Part shown: piece by piece, positions 1 to 8,059 of the stretch
Numbering within the stretch: position 1 is the first letter of the stretch
Layout: each line of letters opens with the position of its first letter
Origin: Haloterrigena turkmenica DSM 5511
Lineage (GTDB): Archaea; Halobacteriota; Halobacteria; Halobacteriales; Natrialbaceae
Length of the DNA stretch: 64,000 bases
Direction: 5' to 3'
NCBI RefSeq assembly: GCF_000025325.1
Contig: NC_013743.1
Coordinates: 744,001 to 808,000 of the forward strand
Notes under the pieces: model-generated
Seen by the model: only the letters and a program-made list of their open reading frames with translations
What the model was told of the DNA's origin: nothing
Databases searched by the model: none
Position numbers and translations under genes: made by a program

Positions 1-1067
1 AGTTGGTCGGCGTGGTCGAGCAGCGCCCGGTAGCCGTCGAGCATCGTCGGGTGCGAGCGGGCGCGTTGCTCGACCAGTTCCAGCAGGTTGCCCGCGCGAA
101 TGGCCTGTTTGATCCGGCGGATCTCCGCGAACGTGACGTGGAGGTTGTGGGCGGCCAGTTCCTCCTCGCGTTCGTCGTCCGGCAGCGCGCGGAGGTCGTC
201 GGGCGAGTGGCTGGTACAGACGGAACACGAACACGGCAGGTACTCGAGGTCCTCGAGCAGCCGCGTGCCGCGGACCGTGAGGTAGCGGTCGTCGCGGGCG
301 TAGAGCGCGTAGGCGGCGGAGTCGAACAGGTCACAGCCCATCGCGACGCCGAGTGCGAACATCATGGGGTGGCCGGCGCCGAAGAGGTGGACCGGCGCGT
401 CGGCGCCCAGGCCGCGCTTGGCGGCGGCGACGGCGTCGACCATGTCGTCGTAGCGGTAGTCGTTCATCAGGGGGACGACCGCGCCGACGGGGAAGACGTC
501 GAGGTCGGTGCCGTCGGCGTGGCGACCGGCCGCCTCGCGGAGGTCTGGGTAGGTCGATCCCTGCACGGGCGCGCTGACGAGCATGTCGCCCGTGTCGACG
601 TCCTCGGCGATCTCGAGGCGTTCCTGGGTCGTCTCGAGTTCCTCCTCGGCCCGCTGACGGGGGACGTCCGGCGGCGTCGGAATGTCGACGGGCGTGGCGA
701 TGTCGGAACCGATCGCGTGCTGGAACTCGAGGATCTCCTCGGTCGTGACGTCGATGTCGCCGTACTCGGAGAGCTGGAAGGAGCCCGAATCGGTCATGAT
801 CGCGCCCGGGAAATCGAGCAGCTCGTGGAGGCCGTCGGCTAACGCCTGTTTGCGGACGTCGTCGGTCCCGTGGATGATGTAGGAATTCGTGATGAGGATC
901 TCGGCGCCGAACTCGTCGGCGAGACGACGAGGGGCGATCGTGTCCAGATTCGGATTGATCACCGGGAGCAACGCCGGCGTTTCGACGGTGACGTCGGCCC
1001 GCGGAACGGTGAGTTCGCCGATACGTCCGCCCGCGTCAGTGTCCCGGAGTTCGAAGCACTCGCGCAT
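1..1067 (-). CDS. tgtA: Archaeosine tRNA-guanine transglycosylase, C-terminus cut by window edge
   Basis: Archaeal TGT exchanges guanine-15 in the tRNA D-loop for preQ0, the first step of archaeosine formation. Reading leftward from the ATG at 1067, the protein begins [19 protein letters not shown]. The catalytic TIM-barrel signatures follow: [11 protein letters not shown], then [10 protein letters not shown], which carries the expected nucleophile-region Asp, and later [33 protein letters not shown] segment and a Cys-rich stretch (CSCSVC) near the left edge match the zinc site of the family. About 355 residues are visible; full-length haloarchaeal TgtA is about 490-500 residues, so the end lies outside the window. 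Confident by motif content. It shares this window with TrmY and Pus10, two other tRNA-modifying enzymes. Confidence 0.93.
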   Translation of the reverse strand, partial: MRECFELRDTDAGGRIGELTVPRADVTVETPALLPVINPNLDTIAPRRLADEFGAEILITNSYIIHGTDDVRKQALADGLHELLDFPGAIMTDSGSFQLSEYGDIDVTTEEILEFQHAIGSDIATPVDIPTPPDVPRQRAEEELETTQERLEIAEDVDTGDMLVSAPVQGSTYPDLREAAGRHADGTDLDVFPVGAVVPLMNDYRYDDMVDAVAAAKRGLGADAPVHLFGAGHPMMFALGVAMGCDLFDSAAYALYARDDRYLTVRGTRLLEDLEYLPCSCSVCTSHSPDDLRALPDDEREEELAAHNLHVTFAEIRRIKQAIRAGNLLELVEQRARSHPTMLDGYRALLDHADQ

Positions 1068-1418
1068 CGACTCCCCCTTCGCCCGTCGGACGTAAGTCAG
1101 TGAAGGTTTGCGACCGATCAGCTGTCGGGATGGTATAATTTCTGGGGACGACGGCACCGAACGCGCCAGTAAACGTCTCATTCCGTCCGGTCTGGTATAA
1201 TCCGCCATCGTCTGCAAGCACAAGTTCGATTTCACTCACCGAAGTGACAATTACCATCCGATTTGCCTCGCTCGACTCCGGATCCGTGACCGTCATCGAT
1301 CGAGATAGGTGAACGCGGGATTAGGGACCGTTGCACGATTCCAACACTACTTTTCTCCGAGATAATCTCGAAACAGTCGACTCGTTTTAGCCGTAAACCG
1401 GTGGTAGGATCTATCGCA
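1068..1418. other. Intergenic region upstream of the first pentad-repeat gene
   Basis: This stretch of about 350 bases holds no convincing gene. It contains two copies of a nine-base TGGTATAAT direct repeat at about 1131 and 1193. The last ~80 bases before the ATG at 1419 resemble the same-position stretch before the paralog at 3008, including a shared CTCGTTTTAGCC box. This suggests the promoter region was duplicated together with the gene. Confidence 0.5.
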
Positions 1419-2708
1419 ATGGTTTCACGACTACAGAAGCTCGGCGTCGCGTTCGTCGCACTGATGGTCGCACTGTCCGGGGGTCCTGCCCTGGCCGGTG
1501 CGTCATCGGGCGCGAACGACGATGCCGGAGACATGGGCGAGTCGAGCGCGACACTCGAGAACGTGCAGGTCGAGACGCTCGAGCTCGACAACGTCACCGT
1601 CGAGAACGCGACGATCGAGGAGCTGAACGTCTCGGAGTTCGACGCCAACGTGACGGCGCTGCAGGAAGAACTGGACGGTAACCAATCGAACGCCTCCGAG
1701 GATAACGCCACGGGCGAGGCGAACCTCACTGGCATCGAGTTCGAGCACCTCGAACTCGAGGACGTCGAACTCGAGGAGTTCGAGGAGATGAACGAGTCGG
1801 AGAACGCGACGAATGACTCCGTGATGAACGAGACTGAGGACAACGAGTCCGAAGATGACGGTCTCGGTCTCGACGACAACGAGTCCGAGGACAACGAAAG
1901 CGAGAACGAGTCCAGCGGTCAGAGCCTGATCAACGAGAGCACCGAGAACGTTACGATCCAGAACCTGACCATCGAAACGATGGACGTCGGGGAGCTGACC
2001 ATCGACGAGCTGAACGTCGGCGACGACGCCGAGATGAACGCCTCCGCGAACGAGTCGGAGATGAACGAGACCGAGGACAACGAGTCCGACGACGGCCTCG
2101 GTATTCTCGGCGACGAGGAAGACAACGAGTCCGAGACGGCCGCAGCGATCCAGGAGGACGAGGACGATGGCATCGGTCTCGAAGACGACAACGAGACCGA
2201 AGATAACGCGACTAACGAGACGGAAGACAACGCGACTGAGGACAACGCGACTCAGGAGTTCGAGAACCTCACAGTCGAGCACTTCGACGTCGAGGAGATC
2301 ACGATCGAATCGATGAACGTCACCTCCGTCGAGGAGGCCGACAGCGGGATGAACGCGACCGACGAGATGAACGAGACCGAGGACAACGAGTCCGACGACG
2401 GTCTCGGCATCCTCGAGGACGACAACGAGACCGAGGAGAACGCGACCGACGAGATGAACGAGAGCGAGGGCGAAACCATCTCCAACCTCTCCGCCTCCTC
2501 GATCACGATCGGTAACTCGACCGTCGATACGCTGACGTTCGGCAACGCGAGCGAACTCGACGAGATCGGGAGCGAGGAGCCCGTAGATAACGAGACGACC
2601 GAAGACAACGTGACCGAAGACAACGCGACCGAAGACAACGCGACCGAGGAAGACAACGCAACGGAATCCGAGAACGATAGCGAGGACGACGGCGGACTGC
2701 TGGGCTGA
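1419..2708 (+). CDS. Secreted pentapeptide-block, sequon-rich acidic protein (paralog A)
   Basis: This 429-residue protein is of unknown function. Residues 1-28 are a Sec-type signal (hydrophobic core, then GGPALAGA) without a lipobox Cys. The mature part alternates two kinds of sequence. Five blocks, at about residues 46-75, 103-124, 176-203, 281-305 and 354-383, read in five-residue steps such as VETLE-LDNVT-VENAT-IEELN. The consensus is [V/I/L]-[E/D/G/T]-x-[hydrophobic]-[T/D/N/E], like pentapeptide-repeat beta-helices. The linkers are low-complexity Asp/Glu/Asn with more than 40 N-X-S/T sequons and a recurring DDG-[L/I]-G-[L/I] motif. I use the ATG at 1419 because the signal peptide starts there; a GTG at 1401 adds only six residues. 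A tandem paralog follows at 3008. Inference: a heavily N-glycosylated cell-surface or cell-wall protein. Confidence 0.85.
   Translation: MVSRLQKLGVAFVALMVALSGGPALAGASSGANDDAGDMGESSATLENVQVETLELDNVTVENATIEELNVSEFDANVTALQEELDGNQSNASEDNATGEANLTGIEFEHLELEDVELEEFEEMNESENATNDSVMNETEDNESEDDGLGLDDNESEDNESENESSGQSLINESTENVTIQNLTIETMDVGELTIDELNVGDDAEMNASANESEMNETEDNESDDGLGILGDEEDNESETAAAIQEDEDDGIGLEDDNETEDNATNETEDNATEDNATQEFENLTVEHFDVEEITIESMNVTSVEEADSGMNATDEMNETEDNESDDGLGILEDDNETEENATDEMNESEGETISNLSASSITIGNSTVDTLTFGNASELDEIGSEEPVDNETTEDNVTEDNATEDNATEEDNATESENDSEDDGGLLG
2058..2109 (+). repeat. 52-bp direct repeat, copy 1, inside paralog A
   Basis: This 52-base stretch encodes EMNETEDNESDDGLGIL and is nearly identical (about three mismatches) to 2364-2415 in the same gene. 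A shorter relative of the unit occurs near 1835-1865. The near-identity at DNA level suggests recent internal duplication or gene conversion of the linker unit. Confidence 0.8.
2364..2415 (+). repeat. 52-bp direct repeat, copy 2, inside paralog A
   Basis: This is the second copy of the linker unit described at 2058-2109. It again encodes EMNETEDNESDDGLGIL, and the few base differences are synonymous third-position changes. Confidence 0.8.
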
Positions 2709-2709
2709 T

Positions 2710-2766
2710 CGGAACGAACGCCGCGCGGTCGATTCCGTTCCGACCACCCTGTAATTGCGCTTTTTT
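2710..2766 (+). terminator. Possible stem plus T-run after paralog A
   Basis: A seven-base inverted repeat (CGGAACG at 2710-2716 and CGTTCCG at 2736-2742) begins two bases past the stop codon. A run of six T follows at 2761-2766. Archaeal termination depends mainly on T-runs, so the T6 is the more telling part. Confidence 0.4.
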
Positions 2767-3007
2767 CCGGCCGCTACCGATCGCGAGTGGAGACACTGTC
2801 CGTCGATAGCGGACGGACTGCTATCGTCGTCGACGGACGCGAGTCACCGGCCTCGACCGGCTCGAGTACGGGACGAAACCTCCGAGAGGGCCGGGAACGA
2901 ACGGCTGATTAGCGGCTGCTAGTCGCGATCAAACGCGGCGTTTCTCCGCGAGAATTCCGTAACGATCGCCTCGTTTTAGCCAGAATCGACTGGTACGTCT
3001 GGCCGTA

Positions 3008-4099
3008 ATGACTTCACGAGCGCATTCGGTCGGCGTGGTCTTCGTCGCGATAGCGGTCGCGCTTGCGGGGGGTCCTGCCCTCGCGGGGGCCGCGACGGGG
3101 ACGAACGCCGACACCGGAGACATGGGCGATGCGGGTACCGCGGCGACACTCGAGAACGTACAGGTCGCGACGCTCGAACTCGAGAACGCGACCGTCGAGA
3201 ACGCGACCATCGAGGAACTGAACATCGCACAGCTCGACGCCGCACAGGAGGACCTCGAACGGCTCAACGAGTCGGTCGAACGGAACGGCGAGGGTGAGAA
3301 CGAGAGCGGGAACGAGACCGGCGCCGAGAACGACACCCAAAGTGGTGTGACAATCTCAAACATCGAACTCGAGCAACTCGCGCTCGAGAACGTCTCGCTG
3401 ACGGACCTCGAGTTCGACGGTGAACCGGTTGGAAGCACCGCTGAGAACGCGTCCGGCGGGAACGCGACCGACGAGAACGCGACCGGTGAGAATGAAAGCG
3501 AAAACGCTTCCGACGGACAGCAAGCGGTGATCAGCGACGACGCCGAGACGGTCGCCGTCGGGAATCTGACCATCGAGACGATGGACGTCCAGCAGATGAC
3601 GATCGACGCCATCGAAACCGAGGAGAACGGCGGGATCCTCAGTGAGATCGGCGACTTCATCGGCGGTATCTTCGGTGGCGGCGGCGACGGTGAGGGGGCG
3701 GCGAACGACTCCGCCAACGAGTCGGCCGACGAAGAGATCGAGAACCTCACGATCCAGCAGTTCGATGTCCAGACCGTCTCGGTCGATACGATGTCGATCC
3801 AGTCGATCGAGGAGGCCGACCCGACCGACGCGGACGGCAACCAGACCGAGGACAACGAGTCCGAAATGAACGAGACGGCTCCGGACAACGCGACTACCGG
3901 TAACGAGACCGGCGAAACCGTCTCCGAGGCCTCCGCGACGTCGATCTCGATCCAGACGCTGGACGCCGACACCGTTACTCTCGAGGACGCGAGCGATCTC
4001 GAGGCCGCTGTGCAGGAGGGCAGCGGAGCGAACGAAACCGTCACCGACGGGACTGGCAGTAACGAGACTGGCGGGGACGAGGGGAACGAGACGGGCTAG
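3008..4099 (+). CDS. Secreted pentapeptide-block, sequon-rich acidic protein (paralog B)
   Basis: This 363-residue protein is of unknown function and is the tandem paralog of the protein at 1419-2708. The signal peptides match (GGPALAGA), and the first mature block is almost the same (ATLENVQV...LELEN...TVENATIEELN). Five pentad blocks can be followed at about residues 48-78, 116-137, 183-205, 244-270 and 311-335, in the same order as in paralog A. The linkers are rich in N-X-S/T sequons. It differs in one place: residues 207-230 form a Gly/Ile-rich, partly hydrophobic stretch (ILSEIGDFIGGIFGGGG) that could be an amphipathic or membrane-contacting element. The ATG at 3008 gives the signal peptide directly. 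Inference: surface-exposed glycoprotein, probably acting with or in place of paralog A. Confidence 0.85.
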   Translation: MTSRAHSVGVVFVAIAVALAGGPALAGAATGTNADTGDMGDAGTAATLENVQVATLELENATVENATIEELNIAQLDAAQEDLERLNESVERNGEGENESGNETGAENDTQSGVTISNIELEQLALENVSLTDLEFDGEPVGSTAENASGGNATDENATGENESENASDGQQAVISDDAETVAVGNLTIETMDVQQMTIDAIETEENGGILSEIGDFIGGIFGGGGDGEGAANDSANESADEEIENLTIQQFDVQTVSVDTMSIQSIEEADPTDADGNQTEDNESEMNETAPDNATTGNETGETVSEASATSISIQTLDADTVTLEDASDLEAAVQEGSGANETVTDGTGSNETGGDEGNETG

Positions 4100-4238
4100 C
4101 GCCGTCGACCCCATCGACATAGGCGACTCGAACGCGAGCGCGGTCGGTCCGATCGCCAGCGACGACTGAACGATCGACGGCTCGGCCCGCTGATCGATTT
4201 TTCACGACCCTGTCGCCGTCGACCGACTGTCCTCGAGG

Positions 4239-4793
4239 CTACGCCTCGGCGTCGAACAGCCGGTGGTAGGAGATAGCGAGGACGGTCCGCCCGTCGCGAA
4301 TCTCGCCCTCGCGGACGGCCTCGAGCAGATCCTCGTACCCCGTCGGCGCCACGCGAATGCTCTCGTTGTGATCGAGTTGCTGTTCGGCGGTCGGCCGACA
4401 GCCGCGGGCGACGAAGAAATGCAACAGCGTGTCGGCGATGCCGTTCGCCGGCTCGACGGTTACCAGTTTCTCGAGGGTCTCGGCCTCGTGGCCGGTCTCC
4501 TCGGCCAGTTCGCGCCGGGCGGCTGCCTCGAGATCGTCGTCGTCGGATTCGGTGCCGCCGACGGGGAGCCCGCGGTTGACGCGGCCGACGGCCTGGCGCC
4601 ACTCCTCGATGCAGACGACGTCGCCGTCGGGGGTGAACGGAAGGATGCAGACGCTGGCGGGTTCTGAGAGGTAGTCGAACTCGGTTTCGGTGCCGTCGGG
4701 CAGTCGAACGCGTTCGTTAACGATGTCGAAGCCCGGACAAGTGTAGGCTATTTGGCGGTCGCGGGTCTCCCAGGCGAGTGGATCCGTCGGCAT
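4239..4793 (-). CDS. NUDIX hydrolase, ADP-ribose pyrophosphatase-like
   Basis: A NUDIX hydrolase of 184 residues from the ATG at 4793; a TTG at 4820 would add nine. These enzymes cleave nucleoside diphosphates linked to another group. The layout suits ADP-ribose or related sugar nucleotides: an N-terminal beta-rich region (residues ~8-60) and then the Nudix helix around residues 78-100. The box reads GGTESDDDD...AARRELAEETGH. It keeps the REL-x-EE-x-G core, but the usual Glu of GX5E is Asp. The substrate cannot be fixed from sequence. It converges with paralog B (gap about 140 bases) and is divergent from the PadR regulator. A second NUDIX protein of a different subfamily lies at 49489-50049. 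Confidence 0.85.
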   Translation of the reverse strand: MPTDPLAWETRDRQIAYTCPGFDIVNERVRLPDGTETEFDYLSEPASVCILPFTPDGDVVCIEEWRQAVGRVNRGLPVGGTESDDDDLEAAARRELAEETGHEAETLEKLVTVEPANGIADTLLHFFVARGCRPTAEQQLDHNESIRVAPTGYEDLLEAVREGEIRDGRTVLAISYHRLFDAEA

Positions 4794-4920
4794 ACCGGGC
4801 CGTACGGCCGTGGCTCTCAAAAACGCCCCGTCACGAGAGACGGACCGAATCTGGCCGGTGATAGGTGTCGTTACTGTGTCTATGTCCGGCGTTCCGCCTC
4901 AGCGGCCGTCCGTACAGCCT

Positions 4921-4928
4921 CTATAACA
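4921..4928 (+). promoter_or_regulatory. Likely TATA box of the PadR regulator gene
   Basis: CTATAACA lies about 45 bases before the ATG at 4970. This places the expected transcription start inside the 4939-4958 inverted repeat. Confidence 0.45.
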
Positions 4929-4938
4929 AAGTCACAGA

Positions 4939-4958
4939 TGAGTGAACGTCGTCACTCA
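4939..4958. promoter_or_regulatory. Perfect inverted repeat, candidate operator of the PadR gene
   Basis: TGAGTGA and TCACTCA form perfect seven-base arms around a six-base spacer, 11 bases before the PadR start codon. Its place between the TATA-like box and the start fits an autoregulatory repressor site. It does not match the classical ATGT-N8-ACAT PadR operator. Confidence 0.55.
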
Positions 4959-4969
4959 GAGGGTGATCC

Positions 4970-5245
4970 ATGGATCAGCTAACTGGCTTCCAACGTGACT
5001 TGTTGTACGTGATCGCAGGGAAAGATCGGCCGTCCGGTCAGGAGATACTCGACGACATCAACACCTACATCGATCAGCCGGTCACCCACGGCCGGCTGTA
5101 CCCCAATCTCGACACGCTCGTCGAGAAGGAACTCGTCGAGAAGGGGCAACTCGACCGGCGAACGAACTACTACGCGCTGACGCCGAAGGGGCGACGAGCC
5201 CTCCAGCGCCGCCAGGAGTGGGTCGACCAGTACGTCGACGTCTAA
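4970..5245 (+). CDS. PadR-family winged-helix transcriptional regulator
   Basis: A 91-residue DNA-binding protein with the PadR winged-helix pattern: LTGFQRDLLYVIAG, then PSGQEILDDI (helix 2), VTHGRLYPNLDTLVEKELVEKG (recognition helix) and the wing RRTNYYALTPKGRRAL. It ends soon after the wing and lacks the long C-terminal dimer helix of large PadR proteins, as is usual for the short haloarchaeal members. PadR proteins are typically local or autoregulatory repressors. The perfect inverted repeat just before the gene is the natural candidate site. The target genes cannot be told from context; the divergent NUDIX gene is one option. Confidence 0.87.
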   Translation: MDQLTGFQRDLLYVIAGKDRPSGQEILDDINTYIDQPVTHGRLYPNLDTLVEKELVEKGQLDRRTNYYALTPKGRRALQRRQEWVDQYVDV

Positions 5246-5345
5246 CCACTCCCGGGCGTCTTTCGTCTCGACACTTCTAGCGGCTCCGTCGTGGCTCGAC
5301 CGTCGATGAGTAGCCGTCCCAGTCAGTTCGCCGCCGTTGTCTCCG

Positions 5346-5585
5346 TTACCGAGCGTCCTCGAGGTCGACGACCGTCTCCAGATCCGCGCTGAGCCACGCC
5401 GTCAGCATCGCCTCTGGCGGTCCGTCCCGCGGCACGAGCGTACAGCGATCGCTGTCGGCGCTGTACCGGACGACGACCGCCTCGAGGCGGACGTCCCGCT
5501 CGGGCCCGTCTCGGGGATCGTCGGTATCGGTCGTCCGCGCGCCGGCCGTGCCGGATTCCGTCCGTTGATCGGGTATCTCGTCCAT
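5346..5585 (-). CDS. DUF7511-type small haloarchaeal protein
   Basis: A 79-residue acidic protein from the ATG at 5585. The N-terminal half is low-complexity and disordered-looking. The C-terminal half (residues ~37-79) has a conserved haloarchaeal pattern: VVRYSADSDRCTLVP, then MLTAWLSADLETVVDLEDAR. I recall this layout as DUF7511 (Cys-Thr/Ala-[L/I]-x-Pro, then T-A-W and a terminal L-x-x-x-R). No function is known to me. A second member sits at 15573-15764 in this window. It converges with the PadR gene and has no clear operon partner. Confidence 0.7.
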   Translation of the reverse strand: MDEIPDQRTESGTAGARTTDTDDPRDGPERDVRLEAVVVRYSADSDRCTLVPRDGPPEAMLTAWLSADLETVVDLEDAR

Positions 5586-5788
5586 GATCGTCCGAAGCGT
5601 CACTGACGCAACACCGTCTATAGGAGCGGAACGGACAAAACGTCATCTGATGGAAACCGACCGCGAACGTCCCGTCGCCGGGGCTTTCGGCTGCAGCAAT
5701 CGACGGAGAAGAACGGGACGGCGGCTATCGAGGACGACCGAAAGCCCCTCGAAAAACGGATCGAACGGCCGTTAGCGGCGTCCGGACC

Positions 5789-7060
5789 TCAGTAGTCGGT
5801 CGTCGCCGACTCGTTCTCGGCGTGCTCGTGCGTGTCGTTCGTCACGTTGTCGGACGCCTGCTCGTCGGTCGACTCGGTAACGTTCGTCGCGTTCTCGTCG
5901 GACGCCGCGTCCTCGTCTCCGGTACTCGAGTCGTCGCCCTCCGTCTCGCTGCCCGGTTCGCCGTCGACGGCGACGAGCACGCTGAACGAGCGGTCCTCGT
6001 CGTCCGTTTCGCCGTCGTCTTCGCTCGCCTCATCGGGCATCGACCCCGCTTGTTCGGCCGTTACCGTCTCGTCGTCTAACTCCGCGAGGTAGCCGATGGC
6101 GAAGGCCGTGTACGCCGTGTCCGCCTCGAGGTCGAGTTCGACGCTGACGACGGGGTCGGGCTGGGAGATCACGCCGCCTTCGCCGACGGTCTCGTTGGCG
6201 CTGGCGGTCTCGTTGGCGCTGGCGCTCTCGTTGGCGCTGGCGCTCTCGTTGCCGTTTCCGGATGCGGCATCCTCGCTCATCTCGGTACTCTCGCCGGCCG
6301 GGAAGAGCTCGAGCGTCTGGCTCCCGGGTTCCACCGGGACGTAGCCGGACGGCTCGGTGAAGCCGACGTCTTCGAAGATCAGCGCGCCGGTCTCCCCTTC
6401 GGCGATGTCGACCGCCGGGGCGTCCGGCACCGCGTGGACGACCCGGACCGGGGCCGTCCCTTCCTCGATCTCGTTCGACGGGGAATCGACGAGCAGCAGG
6501 ACGTCGAACGTGCCTACGTCGGTATCGGCCTCGATGTCGCCCATCTCGCCGGTCTCGTCCGTCTCGTTGGCGAGCGCGTCGCCGCCGTCGGAGACGTTCC
6601 CCGTCTCGTTGCCGGCGGTGTCGTTGGCTGCGTCGTACGCGGAGACGTCCATGCCTTCTTCCGCGGTGCCGGCGGACTCGCCCTCGAGTTCGCCGAGAGC
6701 GGCGGCCGTGTAGAACTCCGCGTCGACGACGATGGTCCCCTCGTAGACCGGCTCGTCGTCACCGGCGGCCGTGATCGCGACCGAGTACGTGCCCGGAACG
6801 ATCTCGAGATACGGCGTGAGGTCACCGTAGCCCACGTCCGAGAGGATCTGCTGGTCGTCGATGTAGACGTCGACGTTCGGGGCGTCCGGCGAGAAGTGGC
6901 CGACGCGGATCGCGCCGAGTTCCTCGTTGTCGGCCGTCGCTTCGTCGGCCTCCCGTTCGTCGTCTTCGTGTTCGTTAATGGCCAGAGCGGTTCCAGTGAG
7001 CGCCGATCCGGTACCGACGACACCGATCGCCTTGATTGTCGAACGTCGTGATAGTGTCAT
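5789..7060 (-). CDS. Tat-exported protein with two DUF4397 domains
   Basis: A 423-residue exported protein. The N-terminus carries a Tat-like signal (SRRSTIKAIG followed by a small hydrophobic core). Two DUF4397 domains follow. The first begins near residue 50 (IRVGHFSPDAPNVDVYIDD) and the second near residue 205 (VRVVHAVPDAPAVDIAE). Each ends with a TAYTAFAIG- or YTAAALGEL-type strand. DUF4397 domains are beta-sandwich modules of secreted bacterial and archaeal proteins with no settled function. The linkers and the C-terminal ~80 residues are acidic and rich in N-X-S/T sequons. A tandem ANES/ANET repeat lies in the second domain. Inference: a glycosylated surface protein, similar in style to the two pentad-repeat proteins. 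Confidence 0.85.
   Translation of the reverse strand: MTLSRRSTIKAIGVVGTGSALTGTALAINEHEDDEREADEATADNEELGAIRVGHFSPDAPNVDVYIDDQQILSDVGYGDLTPYLEIVPGTYSVAITAAGDDEPVYEGTIVVDAEFYTAAALGELEGESAGTAEEGMDVSAYDAANDTAGNETGNVSDGGDALANETDETGEMGDIEADTDVGTFDVLLLVDSPSNEIEEGTAPVRVVHAVPDAPAVDIAEGETGALIFEDVGFTEPSGYVPVEPGSQTLELFPAGESTEMSEDAASGNGNESASANESASANETASANETVGEGGVISQPDPVVSVELDLEADTAYTAFAIGYLAELDDETVTAEQAGSMPDEASEDDGETDDEDRSFSVLVAVDGEPGSETEGDDSSTGDEDAASDENATNVTESTDEQASDNVTNDTHEHAENESATTDY
6191..6250 (-). repeat. 18-bp tandem repeat in the DUF4397 gene
   Basis: About 3.3 copies of an 18-base unit (CTCGTTGGCGCTGGCGNT on the plus strand) encode repeated Ser/Ala-Asn-Glu-[Ser/Thr] units. Each unit adds one N-glycosylation sequon. 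The near-perfect copies suggest replication slippage, so repeat number may vary between strains. Confidence 0.85.
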
Positions 7061-7213
7061 ACTACGCCAGTAAGGGAGCGCGAAACGGGCAAAAACGGCT
7101 CAGTCAGTTTGCCTGATTGTCGTCTCGTTTACTCGAGACGGGCCACCGTAGACGACCCATAACGATCGAAAGCGGCACCTACAGCGAAGTAGCGGGACCG
7201 AACAGCAGATCGC

Positions 7214-7945
7214 TTACCGATCGCCGTCCAGCGACACCGTCGAGAGATCCGCCTCGAGGTCGTCGACGTGGTCGTTGAACGACTCGACGAACGCGGCCAC
7301 GTCGTCGGCGAGCCGACGCACCTCGGTCGCCGGCGGAGGACCGTACTGCGAGATGAGGTAGACGCCGTCCGACCCGCCGACCCGCAGGTAGCTGGCGGTG
7401 TCGCCGTCGAACTTGAGTTCCCAGCGGCTGCCGTTTACGGTCGTCGCGTAGGTACCGTACTCGCCCTCGTAGCGGTAGAGTTCGCTCGCCATTGCGTTCC
7501 CGACCTCGCGGATCCGCTCGAGAATCCGGTCGCGTTCGGCGACCAACTCCGCCGTCGATTCGATCTCGGGGAACTCCTCGGGAACGTCCGCGAGCAGCCC
7601 CTCGAAGGAGCGGACGTACTCGTTGTACGCGGCGACGAACGCCCCGTAGTCGGCCATCGCCGTCTCGAGTGCCTCGGGTTCGGGCGGCTGTTTGCTCGAG
7701 ACGACGTAGGTCTCGTCGCCCGATTTCGGCTCGAACCGGAGGTACTGGACGTCGCCGGCCTCGTACTTGATCGTCCAGGTTCCCGCGTCGGTCTGGAACG
7801 CCTGTTGGCCGTAGTCGCCGCCCTGAAAGACGGCGAGTTCCCGCGCGATCTCGCCGGCGTGGGTCCGGACGCGGGCCGCCAGTTCGTCGCGTCGCTCGGC
7901 GACGTCCGCCATCCCCTCGACGTCCGTCTCGAGTCCCTCGGTCAT
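7214..7945 (-). CDS. Hypothetical protein with an internally duplicated ~110-residue domain
   Basis: A 243-residue acidic soluble protein with no signal peptide; I do not recognise its family. It contains two copies of the same domain. Copy 1 (~residues 28-115) reads ELAVFQGGDYGQQAF...GTWTIKYEAGDVQYLR...YVVSSKQPP...YGAFVAAYNEYVRSF. Copy 2 (~146-232) reads ELYRYEGEYGTYAT...SRWELKFDGDTASYLR...YLISQYGPP...VAAFVESFNDHVDDL. Each copy looks like a beta-hairpin or sheet ([T/E]-W-x-[I/L]-K-[Y/F]) followed by a helix ending in an aromatic pair. A helical linker joins them. It lies next to the deacetylase-like lipoprotein gene on the same strand (gap ~115 bases). No function can be assigned. Confidence 0.75.
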   Translation of the reverse strand: MTEGLETDVEGMADVAERRDELAARVRTHAGEIARELAVFQGGDYGQQAFQTDAGTWTIKYEAGDVQYLRFEPKSGDETYVVSSKQPPEPEALETAMADYGAFVAAYNEYVRSFEGLLADVPEEFPEIESTAELVAERDRILERIREVGNAMASELYRYEGEYGTYATTVNGSRWELKFDGDTASYLRVGGSDGVYLISQYGPPPATEVRRLADDVAAFVESFNDHVDDLEADLSTVSLDGDR

Positions 7946-8059
7946 CAGTCGTGAGAGGGAGCGGATCCAGATACCAGTTGCGTCTCCGCTCGGCGCCGGC
8001 GCGTCGGCTCGGCCGCCGACCGACTCGCGGCGATCCGACCGGCGACCGGTGGTCCGAAC

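Noticed and set aside
1036-1296. Minus-strand frame upstream of tgtA
   Set aside because: It overlaps the start of tgtA in another frame, has no recognisable motif, and lies in the promoter region; too weak to call.
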